Positions 42,942 through 56,700 of a DNA stretch of 64,000 nt are shown in pieces. Numbering within the stretch: position 1 is the stretch's first letter; each line of letters starts with the position of its first letter. Position numbers and translations under genes: made by a program. The notes under the pieces are model-generated. The model saw nothing but the letters and a program-made list of their open reading frames with translations. It had not been told where the DNA came from and did not search any database. This DNA is from Turritopsis dohrnii. Taxonomy: Eukaryota; Cnidaria; Hydrozoa; Anthoathecata; Oceaniidae. The DNA is taken from positions 1,240,001 to 1,304,000 of the forward strand of contig BQMF02000045.1 in assembly GCA_027922465.2 (NCBI GenBank). Direction: 5' to 3'.

Positions 42942-43753
42942 CAGTGGCGTAACTGAGTTAAACTTAGGGTAGGTGCGTTTTTGACAAATTTGGGCAATAT
43001 TAAAGCAATAGCACACTTCATACCATAGTAACAAATGCACAAAGCTAATTTATGCAACTTTGTTGACAAATAATTAATTTAAGGGCAGAAAGTTTCGCGG
43101 GCAGAAAGTTTCGCAAGGATGGAAAATCGCGAAATTTCGCGAATTTAACTTTCGCTAATGACAGTTTTAAAATAAATTTTACTGATAAAACTGTCGCGAA
43201 TCCTCCAAAAACTTTACTTTCGGGGGAAAAAACTTTCGTGAATGACAATGAATAAAGAAATTTTTTTTGAATTATTTTAAAAATTCTTAACTTTCTTTCA
43301 AAAAAACGGTATTAGTTCATTTTAGAGCGAGTCATTCATTTCTTCCCACTCCGAATCTTCATTACTACTATCCTCGATAAAATCAGACCTTCTCCCACAC
43401 AAAATCTCGAATTCTTCCAGATCATATGTCGGTGATTGACAATAGATGTTGATTACCAGTGTCGTTTTCTTGTTCAAAATTGGGTGGAGATCATGAAAAG
43501 GGTCGATCGGATTTTTTCTTGTTCAAAAAACTTTAGCTTGACTTTTTCGCGGATTTTGAATTTACTTTCTTACATGGCAGAACTTTCGCGAAAAAAAGGC
43601 AAAAATCGCGAAAGTTTCCGCCCTTAAAGTAATGATTTATATAACTTTATTGAAAAGAATATCATATGAAATATTACTTGGTCAGAAAAAAGGGCAAGCT
43701 AAATCAGAGGGCGGTGCGATCGCACCCAACGCACCCCGCCAGTTACGCCACTG
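42942..43753. mobile_element. MITE with CAGTGGCGTAACT termini, split by a second MITE
   Basis: The left end CAGTGGCGTAACTGAG and right end (inverse of CAGTGGCGTAACTGGC) are inverted, and inner GGTGCG segments also match. GCACG lies directly outside both ends (42937-42941 and 43754-43758), a 5-bp target duplication. CAG start plus GCGTAACT resembles hAT-type ends, but hAT normally makes 8-bp duplications, so the superfamily is open. The element is interrupted by 43078-43628. Confidence 0.7.
43078..43628. mobile_element. 551-bp MITE nested in the preceding one
   Basis: It starts TTTAAGGGCAGAAAGTTTCG and ends with the inverse of TTTAAGGGCGGAAACTTTCG. Both termini carry many TTTCGCGAAA-type palindromes. 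It has no coding capacity. Target duplication is not clear. Confidence 0.65.
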
Positions 43754-46700
43754 GCACGTTGTTCTTTGTGCAAACCTTCCAAATTTGGACTGAACTTTGC
43801 CATAAATGTGGATGTGGTAACATGTTAAGTAAACATTTTATGGAATTGTTCATAACATTGATTAGTAGGAGGACGAGGAGAGACTTGGGTATTCAAAGAA
43901 TTTAATCAACAACAATTATAGAATTACAGTAAGATAGAAATTATATAATTTAAATCAACATATTCAGTATATATATCTATATATATCTATTTCTACTAAA
44001 CCTGCATTTCACCTCTTGAAACTTTTGATGAAGTTTATAAAATACACGAATATGCACATAAAGACAAATGACACAACACAACTTTGCTAGGGTCTGATTA
44101 TTGCCATCCCGTTAAGCTTTGTTCTTTTCAAGCACTATTATCATGAACAGGTTTTGTAATGGATTTATATCGAAAACATATTACACTCCAAATTTTCACA
44201 GGTTTTTGCGATTACATTTTTATGTATATTATATTGCTTAAATAAATTTTCTATAAATGTGTTGTAAATACGTCTTACATTAACATTAGACAACCAAAAT
44301 CTCACTATTCTCATCATCATCAATAGTTTAATGACATTGTGCTTCCATCCAGTGGTTCGTAGTGAAAAAGCCTTGATAATTTTAAACATGTCATCTTTTT
44401 CAATAGAAATGTAACACTAATCTCTCCCACACAGTGATAAATTGACCGAGCATTGCACAATGATTAATAATTTGATACACACTGGAATTCCCCAAAGAAA
44501 TTCCTCCTCTTTAATTTGCTCAACTTAATTTCAACCACTTTTCAATTCACTATAACATTTCGGGGCCAAGAAAACAGTTTTATTGGACATAATCGTTCAG
44601 CAATATCGTTTACCTTTTTTTCAATATATTCAAATTTCAGTGTAACATTTCTTTCAAATGAGTAAGTTTCATGCATTTATTGGTAAGATGGATTTACTGG
44701 TTATCTCGAAACTACATACACTTCTGTGCCTGTGATCTGATGGTGAAAGTTTTCAGCACAGTTTTGTTTATTATGAAATTTTCTTCTTCATCGAGCATAT
44801 TTCTCAAGAACACCAATATTTCCTCTCTGGATCTCTTTGGATTACAATAGTAGGTAGAAACAGGAAAGTAGCCTTTAAATTCTTCCTTAAAAAGTTCTAC
44901 GAAGTTACTTCTACAACTTTCACAAAACATAGTCGAAATCGGTTCACGGTTTGTGTGATGATATGATACAAGATGGCTACAAGATGGCTTCGATAATAAC
45001 AGGCTTACTATTCTGCTATGTGTTGATGATTAAAAATTAATCAACTATCAAAGGCTATTTGATAATTATATATGTTTCTCTGTGTTATTTCTTGGCATAA
45101 AGACGGTAGAAGTTTTGTGTGTTACAAGAGACGTACATGTATTTCTGTTCACGTCTAAATGTCTTGCATTTATGTTTCTTGGCAACTAATGGGGTGAATC
45201 ACAAATTTGTTAGCGACATTAATTGTTTTCGTTGTGTCGTTTATATCGTCGTGTTTGAAGATTGGTGTTTTTGTTATCAACAAATTTGGCAATACTATGA
45301 TTAATTACGGTGGAAATTTGAAAAGCTTTCTCCATTGCGTCACTGAGAACATAAGTTTTGTTTTTTCTATATTCTTCCATTGTGATAATTTTTATGATCA
45401 TATCTTGTTGCATTCTAGGATTATTATAACAATATCATATCAAGGAAATATTTGCGTAAATGCAAAACTGGACAAGGTGAAAGACGCTGAAAAGAGCGCT
45501 CTATTTATGCAAAACTTCTTTTGAAAGTTGGTATATACAAACCACCTTTGAAATTTTCGTTTACAACATTCTGAACCACACTGCACATGCAACTACATAC
45601 GCTTTCCTGTGTTCATGTCAATCACTTCACAAAAATTACTCAATGCGACTCATTGACCGCTGATCTGGTCAATACAAGGAAACACTGACCAAGATTAGTA
45701 TGTCATGCAAGCGACCGATGGAAGCCATTAAGCGTCTGAGTAAACCGTAATTCATGGGTTGGTTTGACAAAGTATTCTCCCGAATTAATTCTGTGCCTTG
45801 ATATCTATAAATTAACTTGAAAAAAGTATTTGTAGCATTGCATTGTGGTAGTTATGGTAGGCATTACCTTATCAGTAAAAAAAAGTCGGCAAAAAGTGAC
45901 TAAATTTTGGCTAGGTGACTAATACTTTTTGCCGACTAAAATTTTTACCGACTTTTTTTTACCGACTAAACTTTTTTGCCGACTTTTTTTACCGACTTTA
46001 CTTTTTTGCCTTTTTTTTTTTTTTTTTTTTTTTTTCCAAAAACCACTTGCCATTGTTTTATTAAAAAGTTAAAAGTTTAAAAAGTTAGTAGAAGACGAGA
46101 AGCTGGACATTAGAACAATTAGTTCAATGAAATAATTATGTAATTTTCTTTTTTAAAATCGATTCTTGTAGTCCCTTTAATCCAATTTTCTCTATCTAGA
46201 CACTTTCCATGACACACCTGGTTTGAGGCGCCATGTTTTTTATCTGTGTTTTGCCATGTGACTCGGCCAGGTTTTTTTTAGCTGTATTGCATTATGGGTA
46301 AACTATAGTCAACATGGCTAATAAGTTTTTGTGAATGTGATGCTGTTTTCATATCTCATAATTTTTTGTTTCAACTAAATGAAATATCTTTCTTTCGAAT
46401 GAGTAAGTCAAAAAAAAATAAAAAAGTGCTCTGATCAATTATTACCAATTGTATTTGTTTCGAATAGAAATACGTTTTTCTAGCGGATCGAATGATATTT
46501 GCGCCAAACCGAATGATGTTTGTGCCGAAAAAAAACTGTTAGCAGCAAAGCAAATGATTTTTCTAGAGAATAAAATAATTTCTTAGCTAAACCGAATGAA
46601 GTTTTTGGATAAGTTAATGATATTTGCGCTGAATCAAATGAAGTTTGTAGCAAATCAAATGGTGTTTGTGGCGATTTGAACGCGTAATTCAGAAGATTTA

Positions 46701-47279
46701 GGTTGGAACTTGATAGTTATGACAGTTTTGGCGTTCCATAAACATAACCTATAATACAAGTTGTTTCATAGCCGTTCATAGACGGATTTAGAACATACTC
46801 AAACTTTCTGGAGGAGAGTTAAGTTGTTAAGAGAAGAAAAGAAAAACATGCAATTAGTAAACAATAAGAAAAGAAAATTCGTGAGAGTGTACTCCTCCAC
46901 AAAGTTTGGCTATGTCTGTATCCGCCTCTGCCGTTTCATTAAATTAGCAGCTCACTTTGTGAATTTATTAAAGGCTGTCTTTTTTGTTTTGAATTCTCCA
47001 CATCTTAACACGCAAATATATACAAAAAAATTTTAGTTCTAAGAGGTGCACCACAAAAGTGCTATTTTTAAGACGATTTTTAATGCTTGGCCAACGGTCA
47101 AACAGGATGCTTAAAGTAATTACGAAACAATTACCCGTTGCCATGGACATGTTCACTAAATAAGAAGCTGTAAAATCCTACTATCAAATTACTTGATAAT
47201 TTGTGGTTGTGTTTGACGATATAAAAAGCTTATTACAACTTTACTTACCTAAAGTTCTCCGATGCATTAAAAATAACGC
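43754..47279. other. intergenic, no gene recognised; low-complexity stretches
   Basis: Mostly A/T-rich unique-looking sequence. At 45875-46035 there are repeated TACCGACTTTTTT units, an inverted AAGTCGGCAAAAAGT and a run of about 25 T. At about 46485-46680, degenerate units of the type AATGATGTTTGTGCCGAA repeat every 20-30 bp. One 72-codon minus-strand ORF at 44930-44712 begins MFCESCRSNFVELFKEEF; its composition is protein-like, but I recognise no family and cannot call it a gene. Confidence 0.4.
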
Positions 47280-47534
47280 TCTGTGTCGCTTATTTCCCTC
47301 TCCTTCTCCTTCCCCTCCCTTTCCATGTTCTGTTCAGCGTCTCTTAGTCACTCCAATGTAAGCCTCGCCACACGAACATTTACCTTTATGAATAGCGCTC
47401 GAATTAGGTGTAAATTTGTATTGCAAGAGAAAGAACGGTCTTAACTTTACGTCTACCTTCATTTGGAGGTAAATTTCGTAAAACTCTCTATGCGGTGCTT
47501 CAACTTGACAATCGATGGTTCTTTTTTCGGACAA
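47280..47534 (-). pseudogene. GIY-YIG endonuclease scrap of a retroelement
   Basis: A minus-strand frame contains SAIHKGKCSCGEAYIGVTKRR, which fits the start of GIY-YIG nuclease domains found at the C-terminus of some retroelement proteins (Penelope-like and related), with the C-x-C-G...YIG-x-T-x-R pattern. A stop follows at once, and the next codons keep only weak similarity. It is a short relic without reverse transcriptase nearby. Confidence 0.5.
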
Positions 47535-47562
47535 TACTTAACATTCAAACAACCAATTTACC

Positions 47563-48279
47563 CATGGAGGTATAAAACAGAAGGAGAACGAACTCTTATT
47601 TTTCTATTATTCAGATAATGACTATTCTATTCATTGCGGTATCACTTTGATGTCATCCGTGATGCGCTTTCGGCTGGTTGTCGGTGAAACGAATACTTTT
47701 TAAAAAATTAACGACAATTTAAAAACCAAATATCATCCATTATAACAACGGATCAACTTGCTGCATAGTGACAAGCAGATTATTAAACCTAAAGCTTCCT
47801 TGAGAAACAAATGAAAATCTATGTTTTTATACAGAGTTGAAGATATCGTGTAATTCATGTATAAGTTCCAATCTACATATCTTCTGACTTAAATGCGCCT
47901 CGATAGTGCCGCGGTACGTGCAAAAACTTAGGATTATTCTCTCTTCAAAAACTGAAGCTCGGCGAAACTGCTTGAGGGGATCACGAGATATATAGACCTA
48001 AAGTTGCAATGTTTTCGTTGCATATTTGTGACGTTTTTGCATAATTCTCCCAATTCCTACAGATTATGCATGCTAAGAACTTTACCCTAACGATCTTTAA
48101 TCACATTGGAGAATTCATATGAACGAAATTTTCACGCAAGAACGCCAAAATTATAAAAGTTATGCAAGATGATAGCAATTATATGTTATTACACACTGAG
48201 GACTTAAACAATGCAGCGCATCACGGATAGTACAATAGCAGATTTTGAGTTCGTTCTCCTTCTGTTTTATACCTCCATG
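47563..48279. mobile_element. 717-bp non-autonomous element with perfect 33-bp TIRs
   Basis: Bases 47563-47595 (starting CATGGAGGTATAAAACAGAA) are the exact inverse of 48247-48279. ATTTACC lies immediately outside both ends (47556-47562 and 48280-48286), a 7-bp target duplication. A second inner inverted pair (ATCCGTGATGCGCT at about 47656 and its inverse near 48217) is also exact. Perfect TIRs and duplication suggest fairly recent insertion. No transposase is encoded and the superfamily is not assigned. Confidence 0.85.
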
Positions 48280-48873
48280 ATTTACCTGACTGTTCAGTGT
48301 AAGAGCTTTGTTCTGGTAACTACTCCAGTGTGTTAGGTTAGTCAGTTCAGAAGTATGGAGCGAAAATTAAATTATAAGTTGCAATTTTGTGTAGGAGAGT
48401 GTTAGGGCCGGCGCAAAAGCATTCATACAACATCAAAACTTTGTCATGTAAGATAAAATCTTGAACGCATCTGAGAAGTTTCAAAATTTATGAAAATTTC
48501 AAAAAGAAGAAAAAAATCGTGTTGGATGATGTTGGATGAAGTTTGATCACCGTCAAACATTTCATCCAACATTTTCGGCATGATCAAAGGAAGCTTCCGA
48601 GCTTCGCTCCCTATTTTTCATGTAGGATGCATTCGAGGCAGTTTTTGTCAAACATATCAAAATTCTCTCTGCGCTGAGTGCAAAAAGCACTAAGAAGGAG
48701 ATTAAGTCACTTATATTTTCTTTAGAATGAACTCGAAATCAGAGACATCCATCATAAACATTTCTCTGAATCCATTTCTATCTTCCAGTTAGTTCAACAA
48801 CAATATTTGTGAAGAAATCCCTTTCTTTTCCTCTTTTTGGTTTTTCGTCTTCTGAATCCACACGTTCATTTAA

Positions 48874-49149
48874 GTAAGTAAGTAAGTAAGTAAGTAACGG
48901 GAGTTTTTAGTCCTTGGGCTTCTATCCGTAATGGTTGGTTCTTCCGCCCGCCGACTTGCAACTATTAGTTGACTTACCGCCAGAGATACGTATAGCATTG
49001 CTCTAACTTGCCCAAAGGCCAGTGTGCAGTCAGTCGATGGCTCCTAATGGGCTGACACGCTGCTTTTAAAGCGCATCCGAGTGGACTCGAACAAGGGTCG
49101 CAGCGGTCGCACTCAAAGGTACTAACCACTACACCATCGCTGCACATCT
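48874..49149 (-). mobile_element. tRNA-derived SINE with (TTAC)n tail
   Basis: Read on the minus strand from 49149, a tRNA-like head contains an A box (TGGTGTAGTGG) and a B box (TGTTCGAGTCC) at the usual spacing. A unique body of about 170 bp follows, with a tail of CTTA/TTAC repeats at 48874-48896. TTCATTTAA is duplicated on both sides (48865-48873 and 49150-49158), a clear LINE-type target duplication. It is a retroposed copy, not a functional tRNA gene. Confidence 0.88.
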
Positions 49150-49158
49150 TTCATTTAA

Positions 49159-50736
49159 TACTATCATGGTTGCAAAGTCCTCTGCTGCTGCCATTTTGAA
49201 CTGTCAAATGAATGCACAATTAGCAATTAGCAATCTAACCATAAAAAAACGTTCAAACAATTCCATTGGTAATGTAAATTGAATTCACAAATTATGTTAT
49301 TGCGCTCCTACACAAACTGCGACTACCTTCTAGAACCTGTGGTGTAATCAAAGTAAAATATTTATCAAGGAAAAACACACTAACAACAAACACAAGTGGC
49401 CACCAGATTTTCGAAGGTTTGAACTGATATCACATGAAAAGCATTTTGTAACGGATAGTCATTGATATTTTTCAAAAGATATTTTTAAAAAGCAGTCACA
49501 TGCTTTCTTTATATTTGAACATATTTTGTGGAGGCTTCCACAGAAGTTCTTATTCTTATTCCTGTAATTATATGGTTGATTACATTTAGCTTAGACTTGT
49601 AAGGAGAGAGCGGGGCGATTAATCTGTAATAACATGATTTTTGTAATGACCCTGATTTTTGTAATCATCCTGATTTTTATACTTAATTAACGAGGAATAA
49701 CATGGTATTCTCGGGATGATAATAGCCCCTCGTTTCATTGAAAAAAACCATGTTATTACTAGTACTAATAGCATATTGCTATAGCGACGTCTCAAAATTC
49801 GCATCAAATACTTTTACATAATACACTCATTAGTTGCCAATCTAGTTGTTTATTTTAAATAATTATATTATGTTGTTGTGTTAAAGATAATGAACTACAG
49901 TGTCTCAGAATGTTTTATCCACTTTCAATGCGTTTTTTTCAAAAATTATTTGTCAAATTTTTGCGATTTATGTACCATATAAAAGCTCTTTTCAAGCTCT
50001 TTCTCAAAATGTAAAATTTGAAGCAAAATTATAATTCTTCCGAAAGTTATTGAGGAAAATATCATGGTTTCAAATCATTAATTTGCTAAAGAGACACACA
50101 GTAGACACACGGTATCATAAGGTCGAGGAAAAAATTGTGTCAGCAGTTTTCTTGTGAGGTAATCTCCACGAGAGAGCCAATCATTTTTTTACTTTGCTAA
50201 AGTGATTTGTTAACAATAAACAGATGCTCGTTCCCTGACCATTCCTCAATTGCTCTATTTCTACTGACATCAGCGTAGTGCATCCCTCAGTTATACATGT
50301 AATAGTTCATTATCTTTAATTGAGTTCATATTTACGTATAACTAGCTCATAATAGCTGTTGTCATATCTCAGGCATCAAATTTCTTCTATCTTATCTTTA
50401 CCGACGCTCTGTTTGATCTATTAAGACCAAATTAGCTTTAATTTCTTAGTCAAATGTTTGAATAAACTCCTAATCTATACGTTTGATAAGAAACCTTGAC
50501 GTGATTTCTGACAGATATGATTACTTGTAGGTCTCCCTTCTAACAACATTAACCGTAAGCTTATACAATCTCGTACCCAATGTTCTCTATTTTTCTTTCC
50601 TCTGTATCACTGGCAAACGACTGTTAACTAGGTTAATCTAGACTAATTATTTTCTCCTTCTGTCATATGTTTACTTGTTTGTGAAAAGCCATGTTTGTGT
50701 TTGTGTATTATTTGCATGCATTAAAACGTGAAGATA
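49159..50736. other. upstream region of gene B, no other gene seen
   Basis: A/T-rich sequence with short ORFs only. It should include the promoter of gene B; no single convincing core promoter could be picked. Confidence 0.45.
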
Positions 50737-53700
50737 ATGTCAAAAATATTTCAAAACGTCTTCGTTTATTTCATTATTGTCTTGTCAATCTTCTTTTCAG
50801 TTCTGAATGGTAAGTAAACATACTTTTCCTTGTTTGTATTTTTATTTGTTTGTTTTGTTAGGTTTCAACGTAACAACAAAGACTTTGAAACCGTTTGTTT
50901 ATTTCTCCTTTCTGTCCCCAAACCTAGCGTGACCACTGAAACTTTTCAAAATTAGGATTGCTCAATGTCATCTTTTTAAGATTTCGTTTTTAATTATTTA
51001 ATCATTTATTTTCTCATTAGACCTTAGCACACTGAGTATCAAAATGGTCGTTGTTTTTTTTGCTTTTGTTGTTTTTTTAGACAGTGTGAACTTTCTCCCT
51101 AATATTGTTTATCTCCTTAACAATTTTCGCCGACTGCTGTCAGTTAATTTCGCTTAGAATATGATTATTCCGTGTCAGTGCGGGCCTTTCCCACAAGTTT
51201 GAGCTGAAAATTTCTTAATAATTAAAATAGCAGGGAAGTGTCATATGTGTTTACTTTTAATAAAAATGTCTAAAATCAAAGTTTAATATTGCTTTGAAGT
51301 TTTCTTAGATGCATCAAGTAGCATAGGTAGTCAAAGAACTTTTACTAATGTTAATACTCAGCAGCTCTTTGGAAATCGGCAACCAATCAAATTGGAGAAA
51401 AAATAATTTCTTGCGTTTTGATTGGTTTAAAAAATTATAAAGTCACACTTAGATTAGGGTTAGGGTTAGGTTCAAAGCCACCTCATTGTTTACTTTCAGT
51501 AAATAATTTTAACGCGAATTTGGGAAAGATTTTTTTCATTTATGGCATGAAATTTACGCAGTTTTTGAATGTCTTTCGTTACGTTCACGATAACAAACAT
51601 AATATATACGTCATACATGGAATTCTTTACATCTGCTGACTGTCCTCAGTTGCCATAGAAGCTCTCAATCAGCGTGCAGCCGCATTCCAGCCTTTCAAAG
51701 TGACATCCTTTCCCTTGAAAACACAGTTTTTGATTTATAAAGTGGTCTACATCAGCGTGGGTTGCAAACGTTGTCAAGCTGCGATTTGCTTGGAGCAATA
51801 ACGTATTTTAAATTACCGTCTCATGAAATCAATGCAGACAAAATTAACGACACAGAATTTTAAAAACTCGCGTTAATTTTCAGGGGCGTTAATTTCCTAC
51901 AATAACGTAACAATAAGTTTCATAATTGACAATTTTGATATTGCTTGTTTGAAAACTTGTATTGTAGGTGCTAAAGGATATTTGAAACACGTCATGCATT
52001 GTTCAGGTTGTAAAATTATGCGTCATTTTTTCTTTTCTTTAACAAGGACATGAACGATATCTGCGATACGCACTGAGTTATGCATTAACTGTATTTGCTT
52101 ACTTCAAACTTTATTCTTGATAATTGAGCCAAAGTACTCTTTCATGTGGTAGATTCCTTGTATTGCCATTGTTTTGGAATGGTTCGACCATATCTGTGGA
52201 TAGTATCCAAAACGCGAAGCAAGAAATGCTTTTATCGTAACTTTCATTATAGAAATTATAGAAACGTTTTGCTGAATGTCGTTTTTTGTTATAATGCTGC
52301 AAAAGTAAAATGCTTGCCTTACTTACTTTTTATAGGTTGTAAATGTCATACATACTATGCAGCTGTCAATGGCTCAGATGAAAGAAGTTGTGGAAATATA
52401 TCATATCCTTGCCAGTCTATAGGTTATGCACTTCATGAAAAGGTAAAATCTAACGACACACTTGTCTTGTTAAATTATAATTGCGATGAATACTTAGTTA
52501 ACGGCACAATTGTTCTGTCTGTCTCATCAGTGACAATTTCAGGAGCAATTAAAAACGGTTGTCTACCGACAGTTAAAGGAGAACAGGTCCACAATTTGTT
52601 TGATTTTGACGAAAGTTTAAGTACGGTAAATCTATCAATAAGTAATATCAATATTCTAGAAATGAGTATTCTTTCTATTAATGCAGTATCTCATCAAACA
52701 GTTACTGTAAATATCACAAACAGTAAAAGTGAATTTACAAAACGAATTGGCTTTTATGGCTTACGTGTCACTGATGACAAGGTGTTAAGTACAAAAGACA
52801 TTGACAATGAGAATATAAACATCTTTGTAGACAACTGTACATTTATATCTAGTGGCATTCTAATAGCCAACAATAACTCTAACAGACGAGTTAAATTGAA
52901 CATTAATAATTCCTTATTTTTAAAATTTACAGCACTAAAAATAACTAGTGTCTTTTCAATAACCCTCCTAAAATGCCATTTCACTGGTATCCGAAACTTT
53001 ACTGGTACTAACTATATTGTTTCATTGATAAATGTACCTTCTGTTGAAATAACTGATTCTCTCATAGAAGATGTCTCCAGTGTAGGCTTCATGATGACGA
53101 GAAAATCACGATGTTTGATTCGTAATGTAACAGCAACGAATTTCAGATTCATATTTGTTTTTTTCTCTTTCTTTGGAGGTAAACACAACGTATCATTTTT
53201 CAATATTGATAATGGGACGTGTCTCCACCTCATTGAAATGCGTGATTCCAGCTTACTTAACCTGGATATGCCAGAAAGTCGTATTGTGAATATGTCTTAT
53301 TTAAACACATTTGAGTTTAGCAACTCAACTTCAGTAGTAATATCAAACATATCTGTTGAAAGCACAAAATTTCAATCGAGCATATTTCATTTAAAAAATA
53401 TCCATAATGTTGATGTGTCATCAGTTAATATGGAAAATAGTTCCTGCATCAATATGTTTGATATCATAAATGTCAGCGTAATATCGGTGTCAAACTCAAA
53501 CATCCAAAATGTCAGATTAGTGAAATACATGTCACACATGTTTTCTATTCATACTGCGAAAATGTTGAAATTGTCAGATATAACAGTCAAATGTATATTA
53601 TTCCCTAACGTTGCACCAAATTGCTATCCAATATGTTATAATGTTATAATCTATCTCGGAGTCCTTTTTAATTTAGGAAACTTTGTTAATCTTAGCATGT

Positions 53701-56700
53701 CAGACGTTAGTGTTGAAAATATATCTTCTATGAGGATATTTGATTTTAACAACGCAACTTCAATATCATTATTTAATTTATCTACAAAAAACACAAACTT
53801 TCAAACCGAATTATTTCATTTCAGAAATATCAAAAACGTGCATGTGTCAAGAGTTAATATGGTAAATGGAACCTGCATCAAAATCTTTGATTTTAGAAAT
53901 GTCAGTGTAATAACCATGTCAAATTCCAACACCAACAACTACAGATTAGATATGCACATGTTTTCTGTTCATACTGTGGATATTCTGATGCTGTTGGATA
54001 TAACAGCCAAAAACATCTTATTTCCTAATAATATACGGTATGAAAAATACAAGAAACAATTACCAGAAATTTTTCATATACAAAAACTTGATTTTTTGAA
54101 AATAATAAGAATGAAAGCAGAAAATATATCAAACCTTTTCAGGCTCCTTTTTGTCGATTCTTCTAATTTACTAGTACTGTCACATTTGTCTGTCGTTAAT
54201 GTGGATGTTAGAGATAAAATATTTGATTTAAACTGTAATCATCTGAATATAACGAAGTTAAAAATTCACAAGGCGTTTGCCAATGCAATTCTTCAAGTGA
54301 ATAATGTAACGTCTGTGTCACTACTTCGTATACACATTGAAAATATCACAGCAACATCTAACATTATTGAATTTTATAATTCACATTTTGTTACCCTTGT
54401 TGAAATGAATGTTGTTGGATGTACAACAAGTTGCGTCATCTGCAGCTCAAATATTAGATACTCCATAAGTATTTCTAAAGTAATCATTGAGGAAGTAACT
54501 GCAGAATATATTTTATACTTTGACCCTAGGGTCAATGTTCCATCTAAAACCTATGAGACCAAAGTAAGGTACACTGAAAACGCATTAATTGTAGAAAAAA
54601 TTACAACATTACGAAGACCTTTGGACAATTATGATATCTACAATGAAGGCCCTATTTCGGGCATGGCATTTGTGAAAGACATAATGATTAGACATACGAC
54701 AGCACTTCGGGTGTTAAAGTCGAAAAACTTCAATGTTTTTGTAGTAAATTTCCATACTAGCAATTCTAACATTTTTCAAGTATTCCATTTTGAAGAAGGA
54801 TCAGCATCACTTACAAATGTCACTCTTAATGGCGATAAAGATGGCGTTTTATCAATAAATTCAAACTTGAAAATAAAAAGCTCTTTATTCAATCTATCTG
54901 AAACTGCTATTTATTGTAATATTTTCAATGTGACAGGTTTGGAAATCGTCTTAAGTGATCTTAAAGTCATTTCTTCGAGCAAGCAAAAGCCGGTCATTAA
55001 AATTATGAGTGACATAAAAATCTTTTTAAAAGTAAATGAAGTGGACGTTATTTTGACTCAAATCACAAAATTGGATCTTCTCATCATCGAAGTAGTATCG
55101 TGTCAAAAATGTCGCATTTCTGAATTTAGAACAACTGTAACTTGTCCTAGGAACAGCGAGTTATATTACACTGTCGCTGCTGATGATATTACAAGTTTTA
55201 AGTACAGTTGCATAGCATGTGAAAAAGGATCCTATGCAGTTACAACCACAAAAACAAATTTATCATTGAGAACTACATTGAAAGGGACATGTTCTCTAGT
55301 ATTTCCATTTTCTATGTGTTTTGAGTCTAGAAAATGGATTTTAGAAGGACCCAAGAATACAAAACGCTGCAAAGAATGCCCAGTTGAAGCAACATGCGAC
55401 GGAGACATTATTAGTAATGATAATTTTTGGGGACATTTCAATCCTACAAATGGAGATGTAACATTTTTCCCCTGCCCAAACGGTTATTGCTGTGCAAGTA
55501 AAAAGATTTCCAAACCAGCAGCTGAAACTTGTAATTCCTACAACACGTGTAACTATCACCGAACGGGAACATTATGTGGCAAATGTACTGAGGGGTACTT
55601 TGTTGACTTATATTCAAGCAACTGCATACCTGTCTCTAGTTGTAAACATTCTATATATTTTTGGGCGTACTTCATGCTTTCTGCTACGGTTTATATAATT
55701 ATAATCGCATATTTAGATAAACTAAAAGCAATCAAATGCTTATTAATGAGAATTTTTAATATTCTTAGGTGCCTTAATTGCTTCGCAATTAAAAGAAGAT
55801 CCAATGAAGAAGAGTCAAACATGGCAGAAATTCAAATGAAAAAATTCAATTCTGATGCAATCCACAATAAAAGCAATGAAGTGGATAATGATATACAAGT
55901 GTTCCCAAATGAAATAACGACATCACATACTGAGGAGGATACATGTCGAACCTCTGGGATTTTTAATGTTTTTTTGGGCTTCTATCAGTTAAAACAACTG
56001 ATAAGTGTTGAGTTGGATTCCAGCTTAAGTTGTGATGGACTGTTAGTAGATGTTTTTAACTTAAATCTTGTTCGTATATCTTCAAATATATGTCCATTCT
56101 TAACTTTAGACGATTTTGAAAAGATCGTAGTTAAAGATCTCATTTTCGCTTGTTTGATCATCTTTCCACCTATTGCATTAGCATCTTTACTTTTGATCAG
56201 AGTTATGTCAGAAACATATTGCAGGCAAAACGATATCCAAAGGCTATTAGAAATTAATGAAAACATCGAAGGAGACGGTGAAATTCCAGAAGAGGAGCTA
56301 CCAGCACGAAGAACACAGGCACATCACTATCAAGACCCGTACGCATCGATAACTCAATCGAAGGAATTATCACTGCTTGGTCGCTCTTTCATATGTTTCC
56401 TACGCCTATTAACGATGCAATACAAAACTCTGGCAACGTTCTCACTTATAACTCTCAACTGCATCACCATTGGAGAAGACAATGTGTTATTCATCAATGG
56501 AGAAATCAAATGCTGGACATATTGGCAATACTTTTCAGCTGTGTTTCTTTCATTATGGGTTGTCCCTTTCCCTATTTCCCTTTTATATACTTTAAAACTG
56601 TTAAAAGCCAACATAATCACAGTTGAAAGATTTATTTGCTTTTCGATATTTCCTGCAGTTGTACCTGTCCAATATATTATTAACTGCGGCACAAAATTCG

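Noticed and set aside
49076..49149. Functional tRNA gene
   Set aside because: A and B boxes are present, but the 3' half does not fold as an acceptor stem and the copy has a SINE body, tail and target duplication.
52146..52335. Extension of gene B upstream of 52336
   Set aside because: The frame is open by chance. The acceptor at 52335, the donor after a signal-peptide exon at 50809, and the same layout in gene A place these 190 bases in the intron.
54520..54540. Palindrome TTGACCCTAGGGTCAA as a nuclear-receptor site
   Set aside because: It lies inside coding sequence of gene B and a single such site is not evidence of regulation.
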